Positions 16,130-23,316 of a stretch of DNA of 33,046 nt are shown here, one piece after another. Source of the stretch: Clostridia bacterium (GTDB lineage Bacteria; Bacillota; Clostridia; Christensenellales; Borkfalkiaceae). The first letter of the stretch is position 1; the number at the start of each line of letters is the position of its first letter. The stretch is from NCBI GenBank assembly GCA_028720205.1, contig JAQYLE010000078.1:1-33046 (forward strand), read 5' to 3'. The notes below the pieces were generated by a model. It was not told the origin of the DNA. It did not search any database and saw only the letters and a program-made list of their open reading frames with translations. Made by a program: the position numbers and the translations under genes.

Positions 16130-16734
16130 ACGAATACTATCGTTTTCTCGGCGTGGACGAGAACGCCACGGACGAGGAGATCGAAGCCCGTTACAAAGAA
16201 CTGAAAAAGAAATACGAAGAAGACAGATGGCTGGACGGGGAAGCGGGAAACGAAGGCGCGCAGAACCTGACGAAACTGGAAGCGGCGTATGCCGAGATAA
16301 AAACGGCGCGCGCGCAGAAAGAACGCGAAGAAACGGGCGGCAGCGCGGCTCTGGAAGAAGTGGCGGCGCTGCTGAAAGAGAATAAAGTAAACGAAGCGCA
16401 GGCGAAACTGGACGCGTTCAACGAACGAAACGCCGAATGGCATTATTTACAGGCGTGCGTTTTCTATAAGAAAAACTGGACGAACGAAAGCAAAAAACAA
16501 CTGGAAATCGCCATTGAACTGGACGGCGATAACAAAAAATACCGCGAAGCGTACGGAAAACTCAACGCAAAGAACGATTACGAAAAGCGTTCCGCCAAAA
16601 ACGAACGCGAAGGCGAGCCCGTTTACGAAGACAGACAGATGGGCGGCGGAAACGCGTGTTCGCAGTGTATTTCCTGTTGTTATACTTACCTGTGCGTAGA
16701 CTGCTTGTTTTCCCTCTGTTGCGGGTGCAGATAA
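16126..16734 (+). CDS. Degenerate J-domain / TPR-like protein with Cys-rich tail
   Basis: A 202-aa protein. Residues ~3-65 follow a J-domain (YYRFLGVDENATDEEIEARY, then KKKYEEDRW). The HPD tripeptide needed to stimulate DnaK is replaced by EED, so canonical co-chaperone activity is unlikely. Residues ~75-150 look like a TPR-type helical repeat (LEEVAALLKENKVNEAQAKL; EWHYLQACVFYKKNW). The C-terminus (~178-202) has nine cysteines (CSQC, CC, C..C, CC.C), possibly a metal-binding or membrane-associated tail. It overlaps the DUF5685 gene by 4 bp; I recall the same gene pair in other Clostridia, which suggests a shared function. Confidence 0.75.
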   Translation: MNEYYRFLGVDENATDEEIEARYKELKKKYEEDRWLDGEAGNEGAQNLTKLEAAYAEIKTARAQKEREETGGSAALEEVAALLKENKVNEAQAKLDAFNERNAEWHYLQACVFYKKNWTNESKKQLEIAIELDGDNKKYREAYGKLNAKNDYEKRSAKNEREGEPVYEDRQMGGGNACSQCISCCYTYLCVDCLFSLCCGCR

Positions 16735-16804
16735 AAAGGCGGAGCGCAAAGCGCGCAGAGTATAAACCGCGCTTCGTTAATGCGCCGCAGGGGATTGAAC
16801 AAAG

Positions 16805-17566
16805 ATGAAAAAAAGTTCGAAAGAAACGGCGTTGTCCGCGATTGCCTGCGCTTTTTCTACGTTGGGTTTAACCGTCGGAACTTTATATTCGCCCATGCTG
16901 TTTACCGGCTATCTGATTGCGTGCCTGTGCATGATGTTGCCTCTTTCCAGAGGCTATTTCAAAGGCGCGGCGCTTTGCTTTGTCGCCGCCAACGTACTTA
17001 CGCTGCTGTTTAACGGGTTTAATTTTTTCGATACTTTGCCGTATACCCTGTTTTTCGGGTTGCATCCGCTCGTTAATGAAATTCAGGCGCGGTTGCACGC
17101 GCGTGCGGCGCAAAAGAAAGAACGCACGGGAGAAAACGGCGGCGAAAACGGCGGCGGGGATTCGTCGATAAAAGCAGACGAAACGGCGGAAAACGCGGAA
17201 CGCCGCGCGTCGGAATGGGAAGTGGATTGGGACTCGCCTGCGGCAGGAAAAGAAAAAACTACCGCCACGGAAAAAAAGGCGGCGGGCAAAAAAGCGGACG
17301 GAAAAATTTTCGGTAAAGCGGACGGAAAAATTTTCGGTACGGACGTGCTTTTCGGCATTGTTAAAACGGCTTGGTTCGACGCGGCGATGTTCTTTGTATG
17401 GAAAGCGGTTTTTTCGGCGAATACGGCGATTCCGTTCATCGACGAGCACATTCTTCCCGTGCTTCTTATCGGCGGCAGTCTGTTTTTTGTCTTTTACGAT
17501 TTTCTGATGTTTCGCATGCGTAAAAGCGTCAATTATTTAATCGGTAAATACGTAGGGAAAAAATAG
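16805..17566 (+). CDS. Integral membrane protein, function unknown
   Basis: A 253-aa protein. Three hydrophobic segments occupy roughly residues 10-75 (around LTVGTLYSPMLFTGYLIACL and FKGAALCFVAANVLTLLF). A long hydrophilic Lys/Glu/Gly linker follows (~98-175), then C-terminal hydrophobic segments (~178-200 and ~213-233). The first half resembles small substrate-binding membrane proteins of the ECF type only in hydrophobic pattern. The linker contains a tandem 8-residue duplication, KADGKIFG twice. It is preceded by AGGGGATTGAACAAAG. No family is recognised with confidence. Confidence 0.7.
   Translation: MKKSSKETALSAIACAFSTLGLTVGTLYSPMLFTGYLIACLCMMLPLSRGYFKGAALCFVAANVLTLLFNGFNFFDTLPYTLFFGLHPLVNEIQARLHARAAQKKERTGENGGENGGGDSSIKADETAENAERRASEWEVDWDSPAAGKEKTTATEKKAAGKKADGKIFGKADGKIFGTDVLFGIVKTAWFDAAMFFVWKAVFSANTAIPFIDEHILPVLLIGGSLFFVFYDFLMFRMRKSVNYLIGKYVGKK
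17291..17338 (+). repeat. In-frame 24-bp tandem duplication
   Basis: Two perfect adjacent 24-bp units (17291-17314 and 17315-17338) encode KADGKIFG twice in the linker of the membrane protein. Identity at the DNA level indicates a recent slippage event. Confidence 0.9.
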
Positions 17567-17673
17567 GAAAGACAGAGGAAAACGGGGCAGGTAAAACGTA
17601 AAAAAAGCGGTGTAACGGCGCTTTATCAATCGGGCAAGCGATGCGGACGGATTTCCCGGACGGGTAAGAAAAA

Positions 17674-19434
17674 ATGGTGCATAAGAACGATATTCTCAGC
17701 GGAAAAGTGCAATCTTTCGGAAGCGACGGCGAGGGGGTCGTACGCGTGGAAGATTGCACTTTTTTCGTGCCGTACGCCTTGCCGGGCGAGGAAATTTCTT
17801 TCCGCGTTCTGAAAATAAAGGGAAATACGGGGTACGGAAAAATCGAAGAAATATTTACTCCGTCGCCGCGGCGGCGCGCGCCCGTCTGCCCCGTGTTTAA
17901 AACGTGCGGCGGGTGTTGTCTGCAACATGCGGAATACGATTTGCAAACGGAATTCAAGAGGGAAAAGGTGCGCGGCGCGCTGAAAAAAATCGGCGGGATA
18001 GAGGCGGAAGTCCTGCCTGTTGTGCCCTGCTCGTCGCCCTACGAGTACAGAAACAAACTGCAACTGCCCGTAGGGGTAGACGCGAACGGCAACGCGGTTC
18101 TCGGATTCTATGCGGAAAGAAGCCACAGAATCGTACCGATCGGGCGTTGCGCTCTGCACCCCGCATGGGCGGAGCGTTTGATGAAAGCATTTAAGGAATA
18201 TATAGCCGAATCGGGGGCAAGCGCGTACGACGAACTAACCAAAAAAGGTTTGCTCCGGCATCTGGTGGCGCGGGAAATCGACGGTAATTACCTTGTCACG
18301 GTGGTGGCAACGGAAAAACGTTTGCCCAAAAGCGACGTGCTGATCAAAAAATTGCGCGGAATTTTTCCGGAGTGCAGCGCGTTTATCAATGTAAACGATA
18401 AAGATACAAATGTGATATTCGGCGATAAATTTTATCCGCTTTGCGGCGCAGGACATATCGACGGAGTATCGGAAGGTATACGTTACGAGGCGGGCGCGGA
18501 AACGTTTGTGCAGGTGAATCCCGAAGTGCGCGAAAAACTGTATCGGAAGGCATTGGAAGAATGTTTTGCGAACGGCGCGAACGTGGTGATCGACGCGTAT
18601 TCCGGCGGCGGATTGCTCACGGCAATGGCGGCGAAACGCGCGAAACGGGCGTACGGCGTGGAACTCAATGCGGAAGCCAGCGCCTGCGCGGAAAAACTCA
18701 AAGAAAAGAACGGCTTAACAAATATGATAAATATCTGCGGAGACGTGGCGGAAAAACTGCCCGAAATCATGCGGAAAGAACGCGCGGAAAACACCGTGCT
18801 GATTGTCGATCCGCCTCGTGCGGGGGTGGCGCGGAGCGTGCTTTACGCCATTCTGAATTCCGGAATCGGACGCATTGTGATGATCAGTTGCAACCCTGCG
18901 ACGCTGTCTCGCGATCTTGGCATTTTAACGGGTAATTTACGCGAGGAAAACGGCGCGTTGATAAAGAGCATGGAAAAAATCGATGCGGAAGAAAACGCAA
19001 CGGCATACGTAAACGAAAACGAACGGAATAGCAGATATTTTAATATCGAGAGAATCGAGCCGTACGACATGTTTCCGCAGACCAAACACGTGGAGACGTT
19101 GGTTTGCTTGTCCAAAAAATCAGAAAAACATATCAGCATTGACGTTGAGTTCGGAGAAAGTGACGGGCAAATATCGCTTAAAAAACTTCAAGAAGAGTTA
19201 AACGAACAAAAACCGAAAAAGAAAACGACTTATAAAGATATACAAGCGTATATTGAAGAAAAGTATGGTTTCAAAGTGCATACGGCTTACATTGCCGAAG
19301 TGAAACGAGATTTAGGCTTGCCTATGTATGATGCGCCGAACGCAGTAGAAGAATTAAAGCGTCCGCGTTCTCACCCGACGGCAGAAATGTCGGACGCGAT
19401 CAAAGCCGCATTAAAACATTTTGAAATAATTTAA
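17674..19434 (+). CDS. rlmD: 23S rRNA (uracil-C5)-methyltransferase RlmD/RumA-type, with extra C-terminal domain
   Basis: A 586-aa protein; the conserved enzyme needs only ~480. Residues 1-62 are a TRAM RNA-binding domain. A 4Fe-4S site is formed by C72, C78, C81 and probably C159. The SAM fold has DAYSGGGLLTAMAAKRAKRAYGVE, the DPPRAG motif (379-384) and catalytic C406 in SCNPATLSRD. A ~30-residue insert (about 431-457) precedes PYDMFPQTKHVET. After LVCLSKKSEKH a ~100-residue tail begins (LKKLQEELNEQKPK..., TYKDIQAYIEEKYGFKVHTAY, ending ALKHFEII). I recall this tail at the end of RumA-like proteins, and as a separate unit, in gut Firmicutes. Codons become more AT-rich in the tail. Close relatives differ in uridine target, so U1939 is inferred. 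Confidence 0.88.
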   Translation: MVHKNDILSGKVQSFGSDGEGVVRVEDCTFFVPYALPGEEISFRVLKIKGNTGYGKIEEIFTPSPRRRAPVCPVFKTCGGCCLQHAEYDLQTEFKREKVRGALKKIGGIEAEVLPVVPCSSPYEYRNKLQLPVGVDANGNAVLGFYAERSHRIVPIGRCALHPAWAERLMKAFKEYIAESGASAYDELTKKGLLRHLVAREIDGNYLVTVVATEKRLPKSDVLIKKLRGIFPECSAFINVNDKDTNVIFGDKFYPLCGAGHIDGVSEGIRYEAGAETFVQVNPEVREKLYRKALEECFANGANVVIDAYSGGGLLTAMAAKRAKRAYGVELNAEASACAEKLKEKNGLTNMINICGDVAEKLPEIMRKERAENTVLIVDPPRAGVARSVLYAILNSGIGRIVMISCNPATLSRDLGILTGNLREENGALIKSMEKIDAEENATAYVNENERNSRYFNIERIEPYDMFPQTKHVETLVCLSKKSEKHISIDVEFGESDGQISLKKLQEELNEQKPKKKTTYKDIQAYIEEKYGFKVHTAYIAEVKRDLGLPMYDAPNAVEELKRPRSHPTAEMSDAIKAALKHFEII

Positions 19435-19442
19435 AAATAGAA

Positions 19443-19474
19443 GGAACTCGGATTTATTCTCCGGGTTCTTTTTT
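19443..19474 (+). terminator. Rho-independent terminator after rlmD
   Basis: GAACTCGGA pairs with TCCGGGTTC (9 bp, one G-U) around a 7-nt loop, followed by a T6 run. Confidence 0.9.
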
Positions 19475-19492
19475 ATAGAGTATCGGTTTCGA

Positions 19493-19521
19493 TTGAAAAA
19501 GTGGATTAAATGTTGTATAAT
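19493..19521 (+). promoter_or_regulatory. Near-consensus promoter of the RNA-polymerase-like gene
   Basis: TTGAAA (19493-19498), a 17-bp spacer and TATAAT (19516-19521), 20 bp before the ATG. AAGGAGAG is the ribosome site. Confidence 0.85.
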
Positions 19522-19541
19522 AGCGGCAAGGAGAGATTCAA

Positions 19542-20843
19542 ATGGAAATCAAGGGCTATCATATTATTTCGTTAGAAGCGAAAGATATATACAAACAAGA
19601 ATTGAAAAACGGCGTGGAGAAAGGGTATGTATTGCCTTCTAAAAATGACCGCGTTTATTTTGGCTTGTTCAAAAACGTTTTAGATTATTCCCTTGATTTA
19701 GACATAGGTGAAATAGCCTGTAAAAAGTTCGGACACGGTGAAAAATTAGTATGCGCCCGTTCTCCTCATATCACGATGGGGAATTTGTACGGCGTGACGA
19801 ATAATTTATCGGGTGATATTTGGAATTATTTCGATTTAGGAGAAAATATCGTTTGCGTGAATGCGATCGGAGAAAACATACAGCAACGATTAAACGGCTG
19901 CGATTACGATTCCGACACAATGCTTATTACAAACGATAAGTTAATTGTAGAAACTGCCTTTAAGCAAAAAGATTTATTCAAAGTGCCTGTATGCGGAATT
20001 AAGTCGGGGAAAAGTAAAAAGAAAACGCTTGCCGAATTGGATCACTCTACGAGTGAAAATAAAATCGGAAACATTGTAAATTTGTCGCAAAAATTAAACA
20101 GCATCTTATGGGATAAACTTAACAGCGGAGAATACCCTGAAAATGTACAGAATATTTATAAAGACGTATGCAAACTTGCCGTACTTTCGGGAATCGAAAT
20201 AGATAAAGCCAAGAGAGCTTACGATAGCGTCAGGGTATCAAAAGAAATTGATATAATCGCAAAAAAATACAATGCCGACGCCCCGGAATTTTTCCAAGAA
20301 ATCGTCGTTTCCGATTCAAAGCGCGAAAAAAAGCATACGTTTTACGACGCCCCCATGGAATACGTTTATAAGAGCGTAAAAGGAATTGACTATCGAACGG
20401 GTAAAGATAAGCAAAAAACGTATATTGCAATTTCGGATATGCTAAAAGAGCCAGAAACGAAAAGTACTTCCACGGTTTATGACAAAAAAAGAAAAATCAT
20501 AAACTCTTGCGAGGAATATGAACAAAAATTAAAATTATTGTATCAAGATTTAAGGCTCGCCGATGAGGACGAAAAAGACATAATCTACGAAAAGATACGG
20601 CAAACAAAGGAAGAGCGTAATAAACAAGTGAAAGAACTGCTTTCGGAAGAATACGTTTTATACCTGGTTATAAAAGATTACGAAAAAGAAGAACGGGAAA
20701 ATTGGCATATTTATGCACCGCTGCTGGAAAACGAACTTTTTAAGAAAATGTTAAAAGCAAGCAAAGAAAAAATGCCGCAGGTCATTCAAAAAGACGACGG
20801 CGAATACGATTTATACGGACTAAAATTCACAAAAATCAATTAA
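19542..20843 (+). CDS. RNA-polymerase-like protein of the QDE-1/YonO two-barrel type, apparently N-terminally short
   Basis: A 433-aa protein. Residues 69-90 (LVCARSPHITMGNLYG) and 102-130 (NIVCVNAIGENIQQRLNGC then DYDSDTML) match the second double-psi beta-barrel of cellular RdRP-like polymerases: the RNP/RSP-H loop, then the catalytic DxDxD triad (D121, D123, D125). NKIGNIVNLSQKLNSILW and SGIEIDKAKRAYD follow as in the Firmicutes relatives I remember, after which comes a charged helical region to the end. Those relatives are, from memory, about twice as long, with a first barrel supplying the active-site Lys; only ~70 residues precede the motif here. A strong promoter and Shine-Dalgarno site show this start is genuine. 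It could be a reduced polymerase, a half needing a partner, or a remnant. Confidence 0.65.
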   Translation: MEIKGYHIISLEAKDIYKQELKNGVEKGYVLPSKNDRVYFGLFKNVLDYSLDLDIGEIACKKFGHGEKLVCARSPHITMGNLYGVTNNLSGDIWNYFDLGENIVCVNAIGENIQQRLNGCDYDSDTMLITNDKLIVETAFKQKDLFKVPVCGIKSGKSKKKTLAELDHSTSENKIGNIVNLSQKLNSILWDKLNSGEYPENVQNIYKDVCKLAVLSGIEIDKAKRAYDSVRVSKEIDIIAKKYNADAPEFFQEIVVSDSKREKKHTFYDAPMEYVYKSVKGIDYRTGKDKQKTYIAISDMLKEPETKSTSTVYDKKRKIINSCEEYEQKLKLLYQDLRLADEDEKDIIYEKIRQTKEERNKQVKELLSEEYVLYLVIKDYEKEERENWHIYAPLLENELFKKMLKASKEKMPQVIQKDDGEYDLYGLKFTKIN

Positions 20844-20874
20844 AACCCCATAATTATCACCTTTTATAGAATTC

Positions 20875-20910
20875 TACCCATTATATTACAATATAATGGG
20901 TAATTTTTTT
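20875..20910 (+). terminator. Terminator between the RNA-polymerase-like and FtsH-like genes
   Basis: A perfect 13-bp inverted repeat (TACCCATTATATT and AATATAATGGGTA) with a 2-nt centre, followed by A and a T7 run. The stem is AT-rich but long. Confidence 0.75.
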
Positions 20911-20982
20911 GCAGTAGTTCTCGTTATACTCACCCTATCGGACAAGGGTGCAGACTTAATCTATTTTACGGAGGATTTGCCG

Positions 20983-22269
20983 ATGGCAAAAACGGAACAG
21001 ATTACTACAAAAACTAAAATCGCAGGTTACGAAAAAGAAGTCGCGCAATTAGAGCAGTTGAAAGATTTTCTGCATAACGCGGCAAAATATGCGGATTGCG
21101 GCGTACATATTCCAAAAGGCGTTCTGCTTTACGGTTATCCCGGCGTCGGAAAAACCGTAATGGCAAAATCGATTGCCGATGAAAATATCAACATAATCGA
21201 ATTGCGTGCGGCGGATTGCACAAGAGATAATTCGGAAGAATTTATTCAGGAAGCGTTTGCGCAGGCAAAGAAAATGAAACCGTGTCTTTTATTGATTGAC
21301 GAATTCGATAAAATTGCAGGACTTCGCGACGAGTATTATATTGCAATGAACGACAAAGCGATGAAAATTCTCCTTCAGGAACTCGATTCGTTAAAAGACG
21401 AGAACGGCGTGTTGGTCGTTGCAACTTGTAATGATATTCGCAGACTTGGTCCGGCGCTCGTGCGTTCCGTAAGATTTGACAGAATTTTCGAAATCGGATT
21501 ACCGTCACTTGACGACAGAAAGAAAATTTTAAGTCTGTATTTCGACAGAATAAAAATGCCGAAAAGTCTTGACGTGGATTACGTTGCAAGAGTAACTTCC
21601 GGATATTCCGGGGCGCAACTCGAATGTCTTGTGAACGAATCCGGTATTCTCGCTATCGAAAGAAAACAATTGGTTATCGACTTCGACTGTTTTCAAACAG
21701 CCATGAATCGTCTTGCTTTTCACGGCGTTGAAGGCGAAATTAAAGACAGCGAAAAACATTTGGTGGCAGTACACGAAGCGGGGCACGCGATTGTGGCGTT
21801 ATACTTAAAACCGGACAAGGTGTCGACTGCAACGATCATTCCTCAAGGGCAATCGAAAGGACATACCCGTATGATTTACGACGATGAGATATGCTGCTCC
21901 GAAAACAACGACGGCATAGACGACGTTGCAATTGCTCTTGGCGGAAGAGTAGCCGAAATAATAGAGTTCGGCGAGGCTTCGTGCGGATGCTCAAACGATA
22001 TGAGGCAAGCGATAATGAGCCTTAATTTTATGATAACGGAAGGCGGAAAATTCGGTTATGAATACTTGCTTGATTATTCTCGGTGCGGAGTAATTTCGGA
22101 TTCGCAAGGCGAAAAAGTGGTTGCAAAACGCATTGAGATATTGAACGAAACGCACGAAAAAGTTAAAAATATTATTTCGGAGCATAAAGGGGTATTCGAT
22201 AAAATTGTAGAAGCGTTAGAAACAAAACATCTGTTAAGCCGCGAAGAACTGTTGAAAATGGTGGCTTAA
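20983..22269 (+). CDS. Soluble FtsH-like AAA+ zinc metalloprotease
   Basis: A 428-aa protein with the AAA+ ATPase and M41 peptidase domains of FtsH but no transmembrane or periplasmic part, so it should be cytosolic. Walker A GYPGVGKT is at 51-58, Walker B LLLIDE at 102-107, sensor-1 VATCN at ~146-150 and arginine fingers in RSVRFDR at 161-167. The protease site is HEAGH (264-268) and the probable third zinc ligand D339 is in CSNDM. The ATG at 20983 follows GGAGG; an in-frame upstream ATG at 20896 lies inside the preceding terminator. A CACCCT/AGGGTG hairpin (20931-20950) is in the leader. The lack of a membrane anchor separates it from housekeeping FtsH. Next to a polymerase-like gene it may be part of a phage- or stress-response module. 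Confidence 0.88.
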   Translation: MAKTEQITTKTKIAGYEKEVAQLEQLKDFLHNAAKYADCGVHIPKGVLLYGYPGVGKTVMAKSIADENINIIELRAADCTRDNSEEFIQEAFAQAKKMKPCLLLIDEFDKIAGLRDEYYIAMNDKAMKILLQELDSLKDENGVLVVATCNDIRRLGPALVRSVRFDRIFEIGLPSLDDRKKILSLYFDRIKMPKSLDVDYVARVTSGYSGAQLECLVNESGILAIERKQLVIDFDCFQTAMNRLAFHGVEGEIKDSEKHLVAVHEAGHAIVALYLKPDKVSTATIIPQGQSKGHTRMIYDDEICCSENNDGIDDVAIALGGRVAEIIEFGEASCGCSNDMRQAIMSLNFMITEGGKFGYEYLLDYSRCGVISDSQGEKVVAKRIEILNETHEKVKNIISEHKGVFDKIVEALETKHLLSREELLKMVA

Positions 22270-22276
22270 TCAATGT

Positions 22277-22308
22277 GCCGGCGGGCTTATAAAGAGCCTG
22301 CCGGCTTT
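22277..22308 (+). terminator. Rho-independent terminator after the FtsH-like gene
   Basis: GCCGGCGGGCT pairs with AGCCTGCCGGC (11 bp, one G-U) around TATAAAG, followed by TTTCACTT. Confidence 0.8.
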
Positions 22309-22348
22309 CACTTATAAAGTGGCACAATTATTTTTCGGGAGAATACGA

Positions 22349-22684
22349 ATGAAAAACTTTATTTATTGTACAACCACGGCTAAGGGCGAACAATCGTTTT
22401 ATTTGACGGCGCAAGGAACAAAATACTTTCTCTTTGCGCAAGCCTTCAAAAGAAGTAATAAGGACGCGTTTGGACAAGGAATTTCTTTGTTTGAATTGAG
22501 AAAACTTAAAAAACATTGCAGTTACAGCGTAAGGCATACTGCAGAAAAGTTGCCCGTTTATATTTGATATATTGAGCAGGAATACGGCGTTTTAATCATG
22601 GAAAAGACAAAACGTAAAAATTTAAATCGTCAAGACAAGAAGCGATTTGGGGATGATGATTATTTTAATGGGGAGACGGCGTAA
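22349..22684 (+). pseudogene. Small conserved hypothetical gene interrupted by an in-frame TGA
   Basis: The ATG at 22349 follows GGGAGA. The first 72 residues (MKNFIYCTTTAKGEQSFYL, then TKYFLFAQAF) end at TGA 22565-22567 after KLPVYI. The same frame continues without shift as YIEQEYGVLIMEKTKRKN to TAA at 22682-22684. I recall a Firmicutes family of ~100-aa proteins with YCTTT, SFYLV, YFLF and a PMYIKY(V/I)EKEYG ending, in which a Lys/Arg codon sits where this TGA is. A single substitution (for example AGA to TGA) explains it. TGA is a normal stop in neighbouring genes, so recoding is unlikely. Its stop abuts the next start (TAA then ATG). Function of the family is unknown to me. Confidence 0.65.
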
Positions 22685-22965
22685 ATGATAGGTGCAATTA
22701 TAGGCGATATCGTTGGCAGCAGGTTTGAATTTAAGGAACATTATGGAAAAGATTTTGCGTGGTTTGCCGACGGGTGTCGATTACGGATGATACTTTAATG
22801 ACTCTTGCAGTGGCAAGAGCGTTGTTACTTAGTAAAAGTAATTACGATGATTTGAGCGAATTAACCGTTCAGGTTATGAAAGATATAGCAAAGCCCTACC
22901 CTCGAATCGGGTGGGGAAATATGTTTTATAGGGCGTTGCAAATAAAATTTTTACTATTTGTGTAA
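22685..22965 (+). pseudogene. ADP-ribosylglycohydrolase remnant, frameshifted and truncated
   Basis: The ATG at 22685 encodes MIGAIIGDIVGSRFEFKEHYGKD-type sequence, the N-terminus of DraG-like ADP-ribosylglycohydrolases. The frame then fails near 22770-22778. From there a second frame reads SITDDTLMTLAVARALL and carries on to KPYPRIGWGNMFYRALQ before ending at 22965. TDDT is the family's Mg-binding motif, so the two halves plainly belong to one gene with a one-base indel. A normal protein is ~250-300 aa; everything after ~95 residues is missing. The intact enzyme would remove ADP-ribose from proteins or nucleic acids. Confidence 0.75.
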
Positions 22966-23078
22966 AAGATTTAAGTCGAATTTTATACCCCTAATACAGT
23001 CTTAGCAGAATATATCAATAACAAAGAGAAATAGGGCATTGGTAGTCGATTGGATATGTATCGGATTTGTATATTCAA

Positions 23079-23105
23079 AACGGGGCTGACGCTCCGTTCT
23101 TTTTA
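23079..23105 (+). terminator. Rho-independent terminator closing the island
   Basis: AACGGGGC pairs with GCTCCGTT (8 bp, one G-U) around a TGAC loop, followed by CTTTTT. Confidence 0.8.
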
Positions 23106-23201
23106 CTATAAATCATGACCGAAAACAGGCTGAAAAAGTGCGGTTTCAGGTGAGTCGGGGGGGGGTAAAGGTGGATTATATCGACATTTTTTCAGAACGT
23201 A

Positions 23202-23231
23202 TTGACAGACGACAAAAATATATTATATAAT
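23202..23231 (+). promoter_or_regulatory. Consensus promoter of the AraC-type regulator
   Basis: A perfect TTGACA (23202-23207), an 18-bp spacer and a perfect TATAAT (23226-23231), with a ~105-nt leader. Confidence 0.8.
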
Positions 23232-23277
23232 TATGACAGTAAAAAATAAAGTTCGCAGAGGATTAGCGAAAATTTTG

Positions 23278-23316
23278 ACGGGGCGCGCCCCGTATCTGTT
23301 ACATCCGTAACAGATA
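23278..23316 (+). promoter_or_regulatory. Two adjacent perfect palindromes in the AraC leader
   Basis: A 16-bp perfect palindrome, ACGGGGCGCGCCCCGT (23278-23293), abuts a perfect 10-bp inverted repeat: arms TATCTGTTAC and GTAACAGATA with loop ATCC (23293-23316). Both lie in the transcribed leader ~25 bp before the start codon. No T run follows. They could be operators or RNA hairpins that regulate translation. Confidence 0.55.

Larger units (their letters stand above)
19110..23105 (+). other. Accessory island at the 3' end of rlmD
   Basis: From the rlmD tail to the terminator at ~23105 the sequence is visibly richer in A/T, and Asp, Tyr and Gln codons shift to GAT, TAT and CAA. It holds two intact single-gene units (RNA-polymerase-like, FtsH-like) and two decayed genes. 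rumA-type genes are known integration sites for integrative elements in Firmicutes. No integrase, transposase or flanking att repeat could be found by eye, so acquisition is inferred. Confidence 0.5.

Noticed and set aside
22565-22567. TGA as a recoded sense codon
   Set aside because: TGA ends several intact genes here (yfcE, DUF1385-PrmC, DUF5685), so a global code change is excluded. No selenocysteine context was seen.
19435-23105. Prophage or transposon
   Set aside because: No integrase, transposase, structural phage gene or terminal repeat could be found; only base composition and gene content suggest acquisition.
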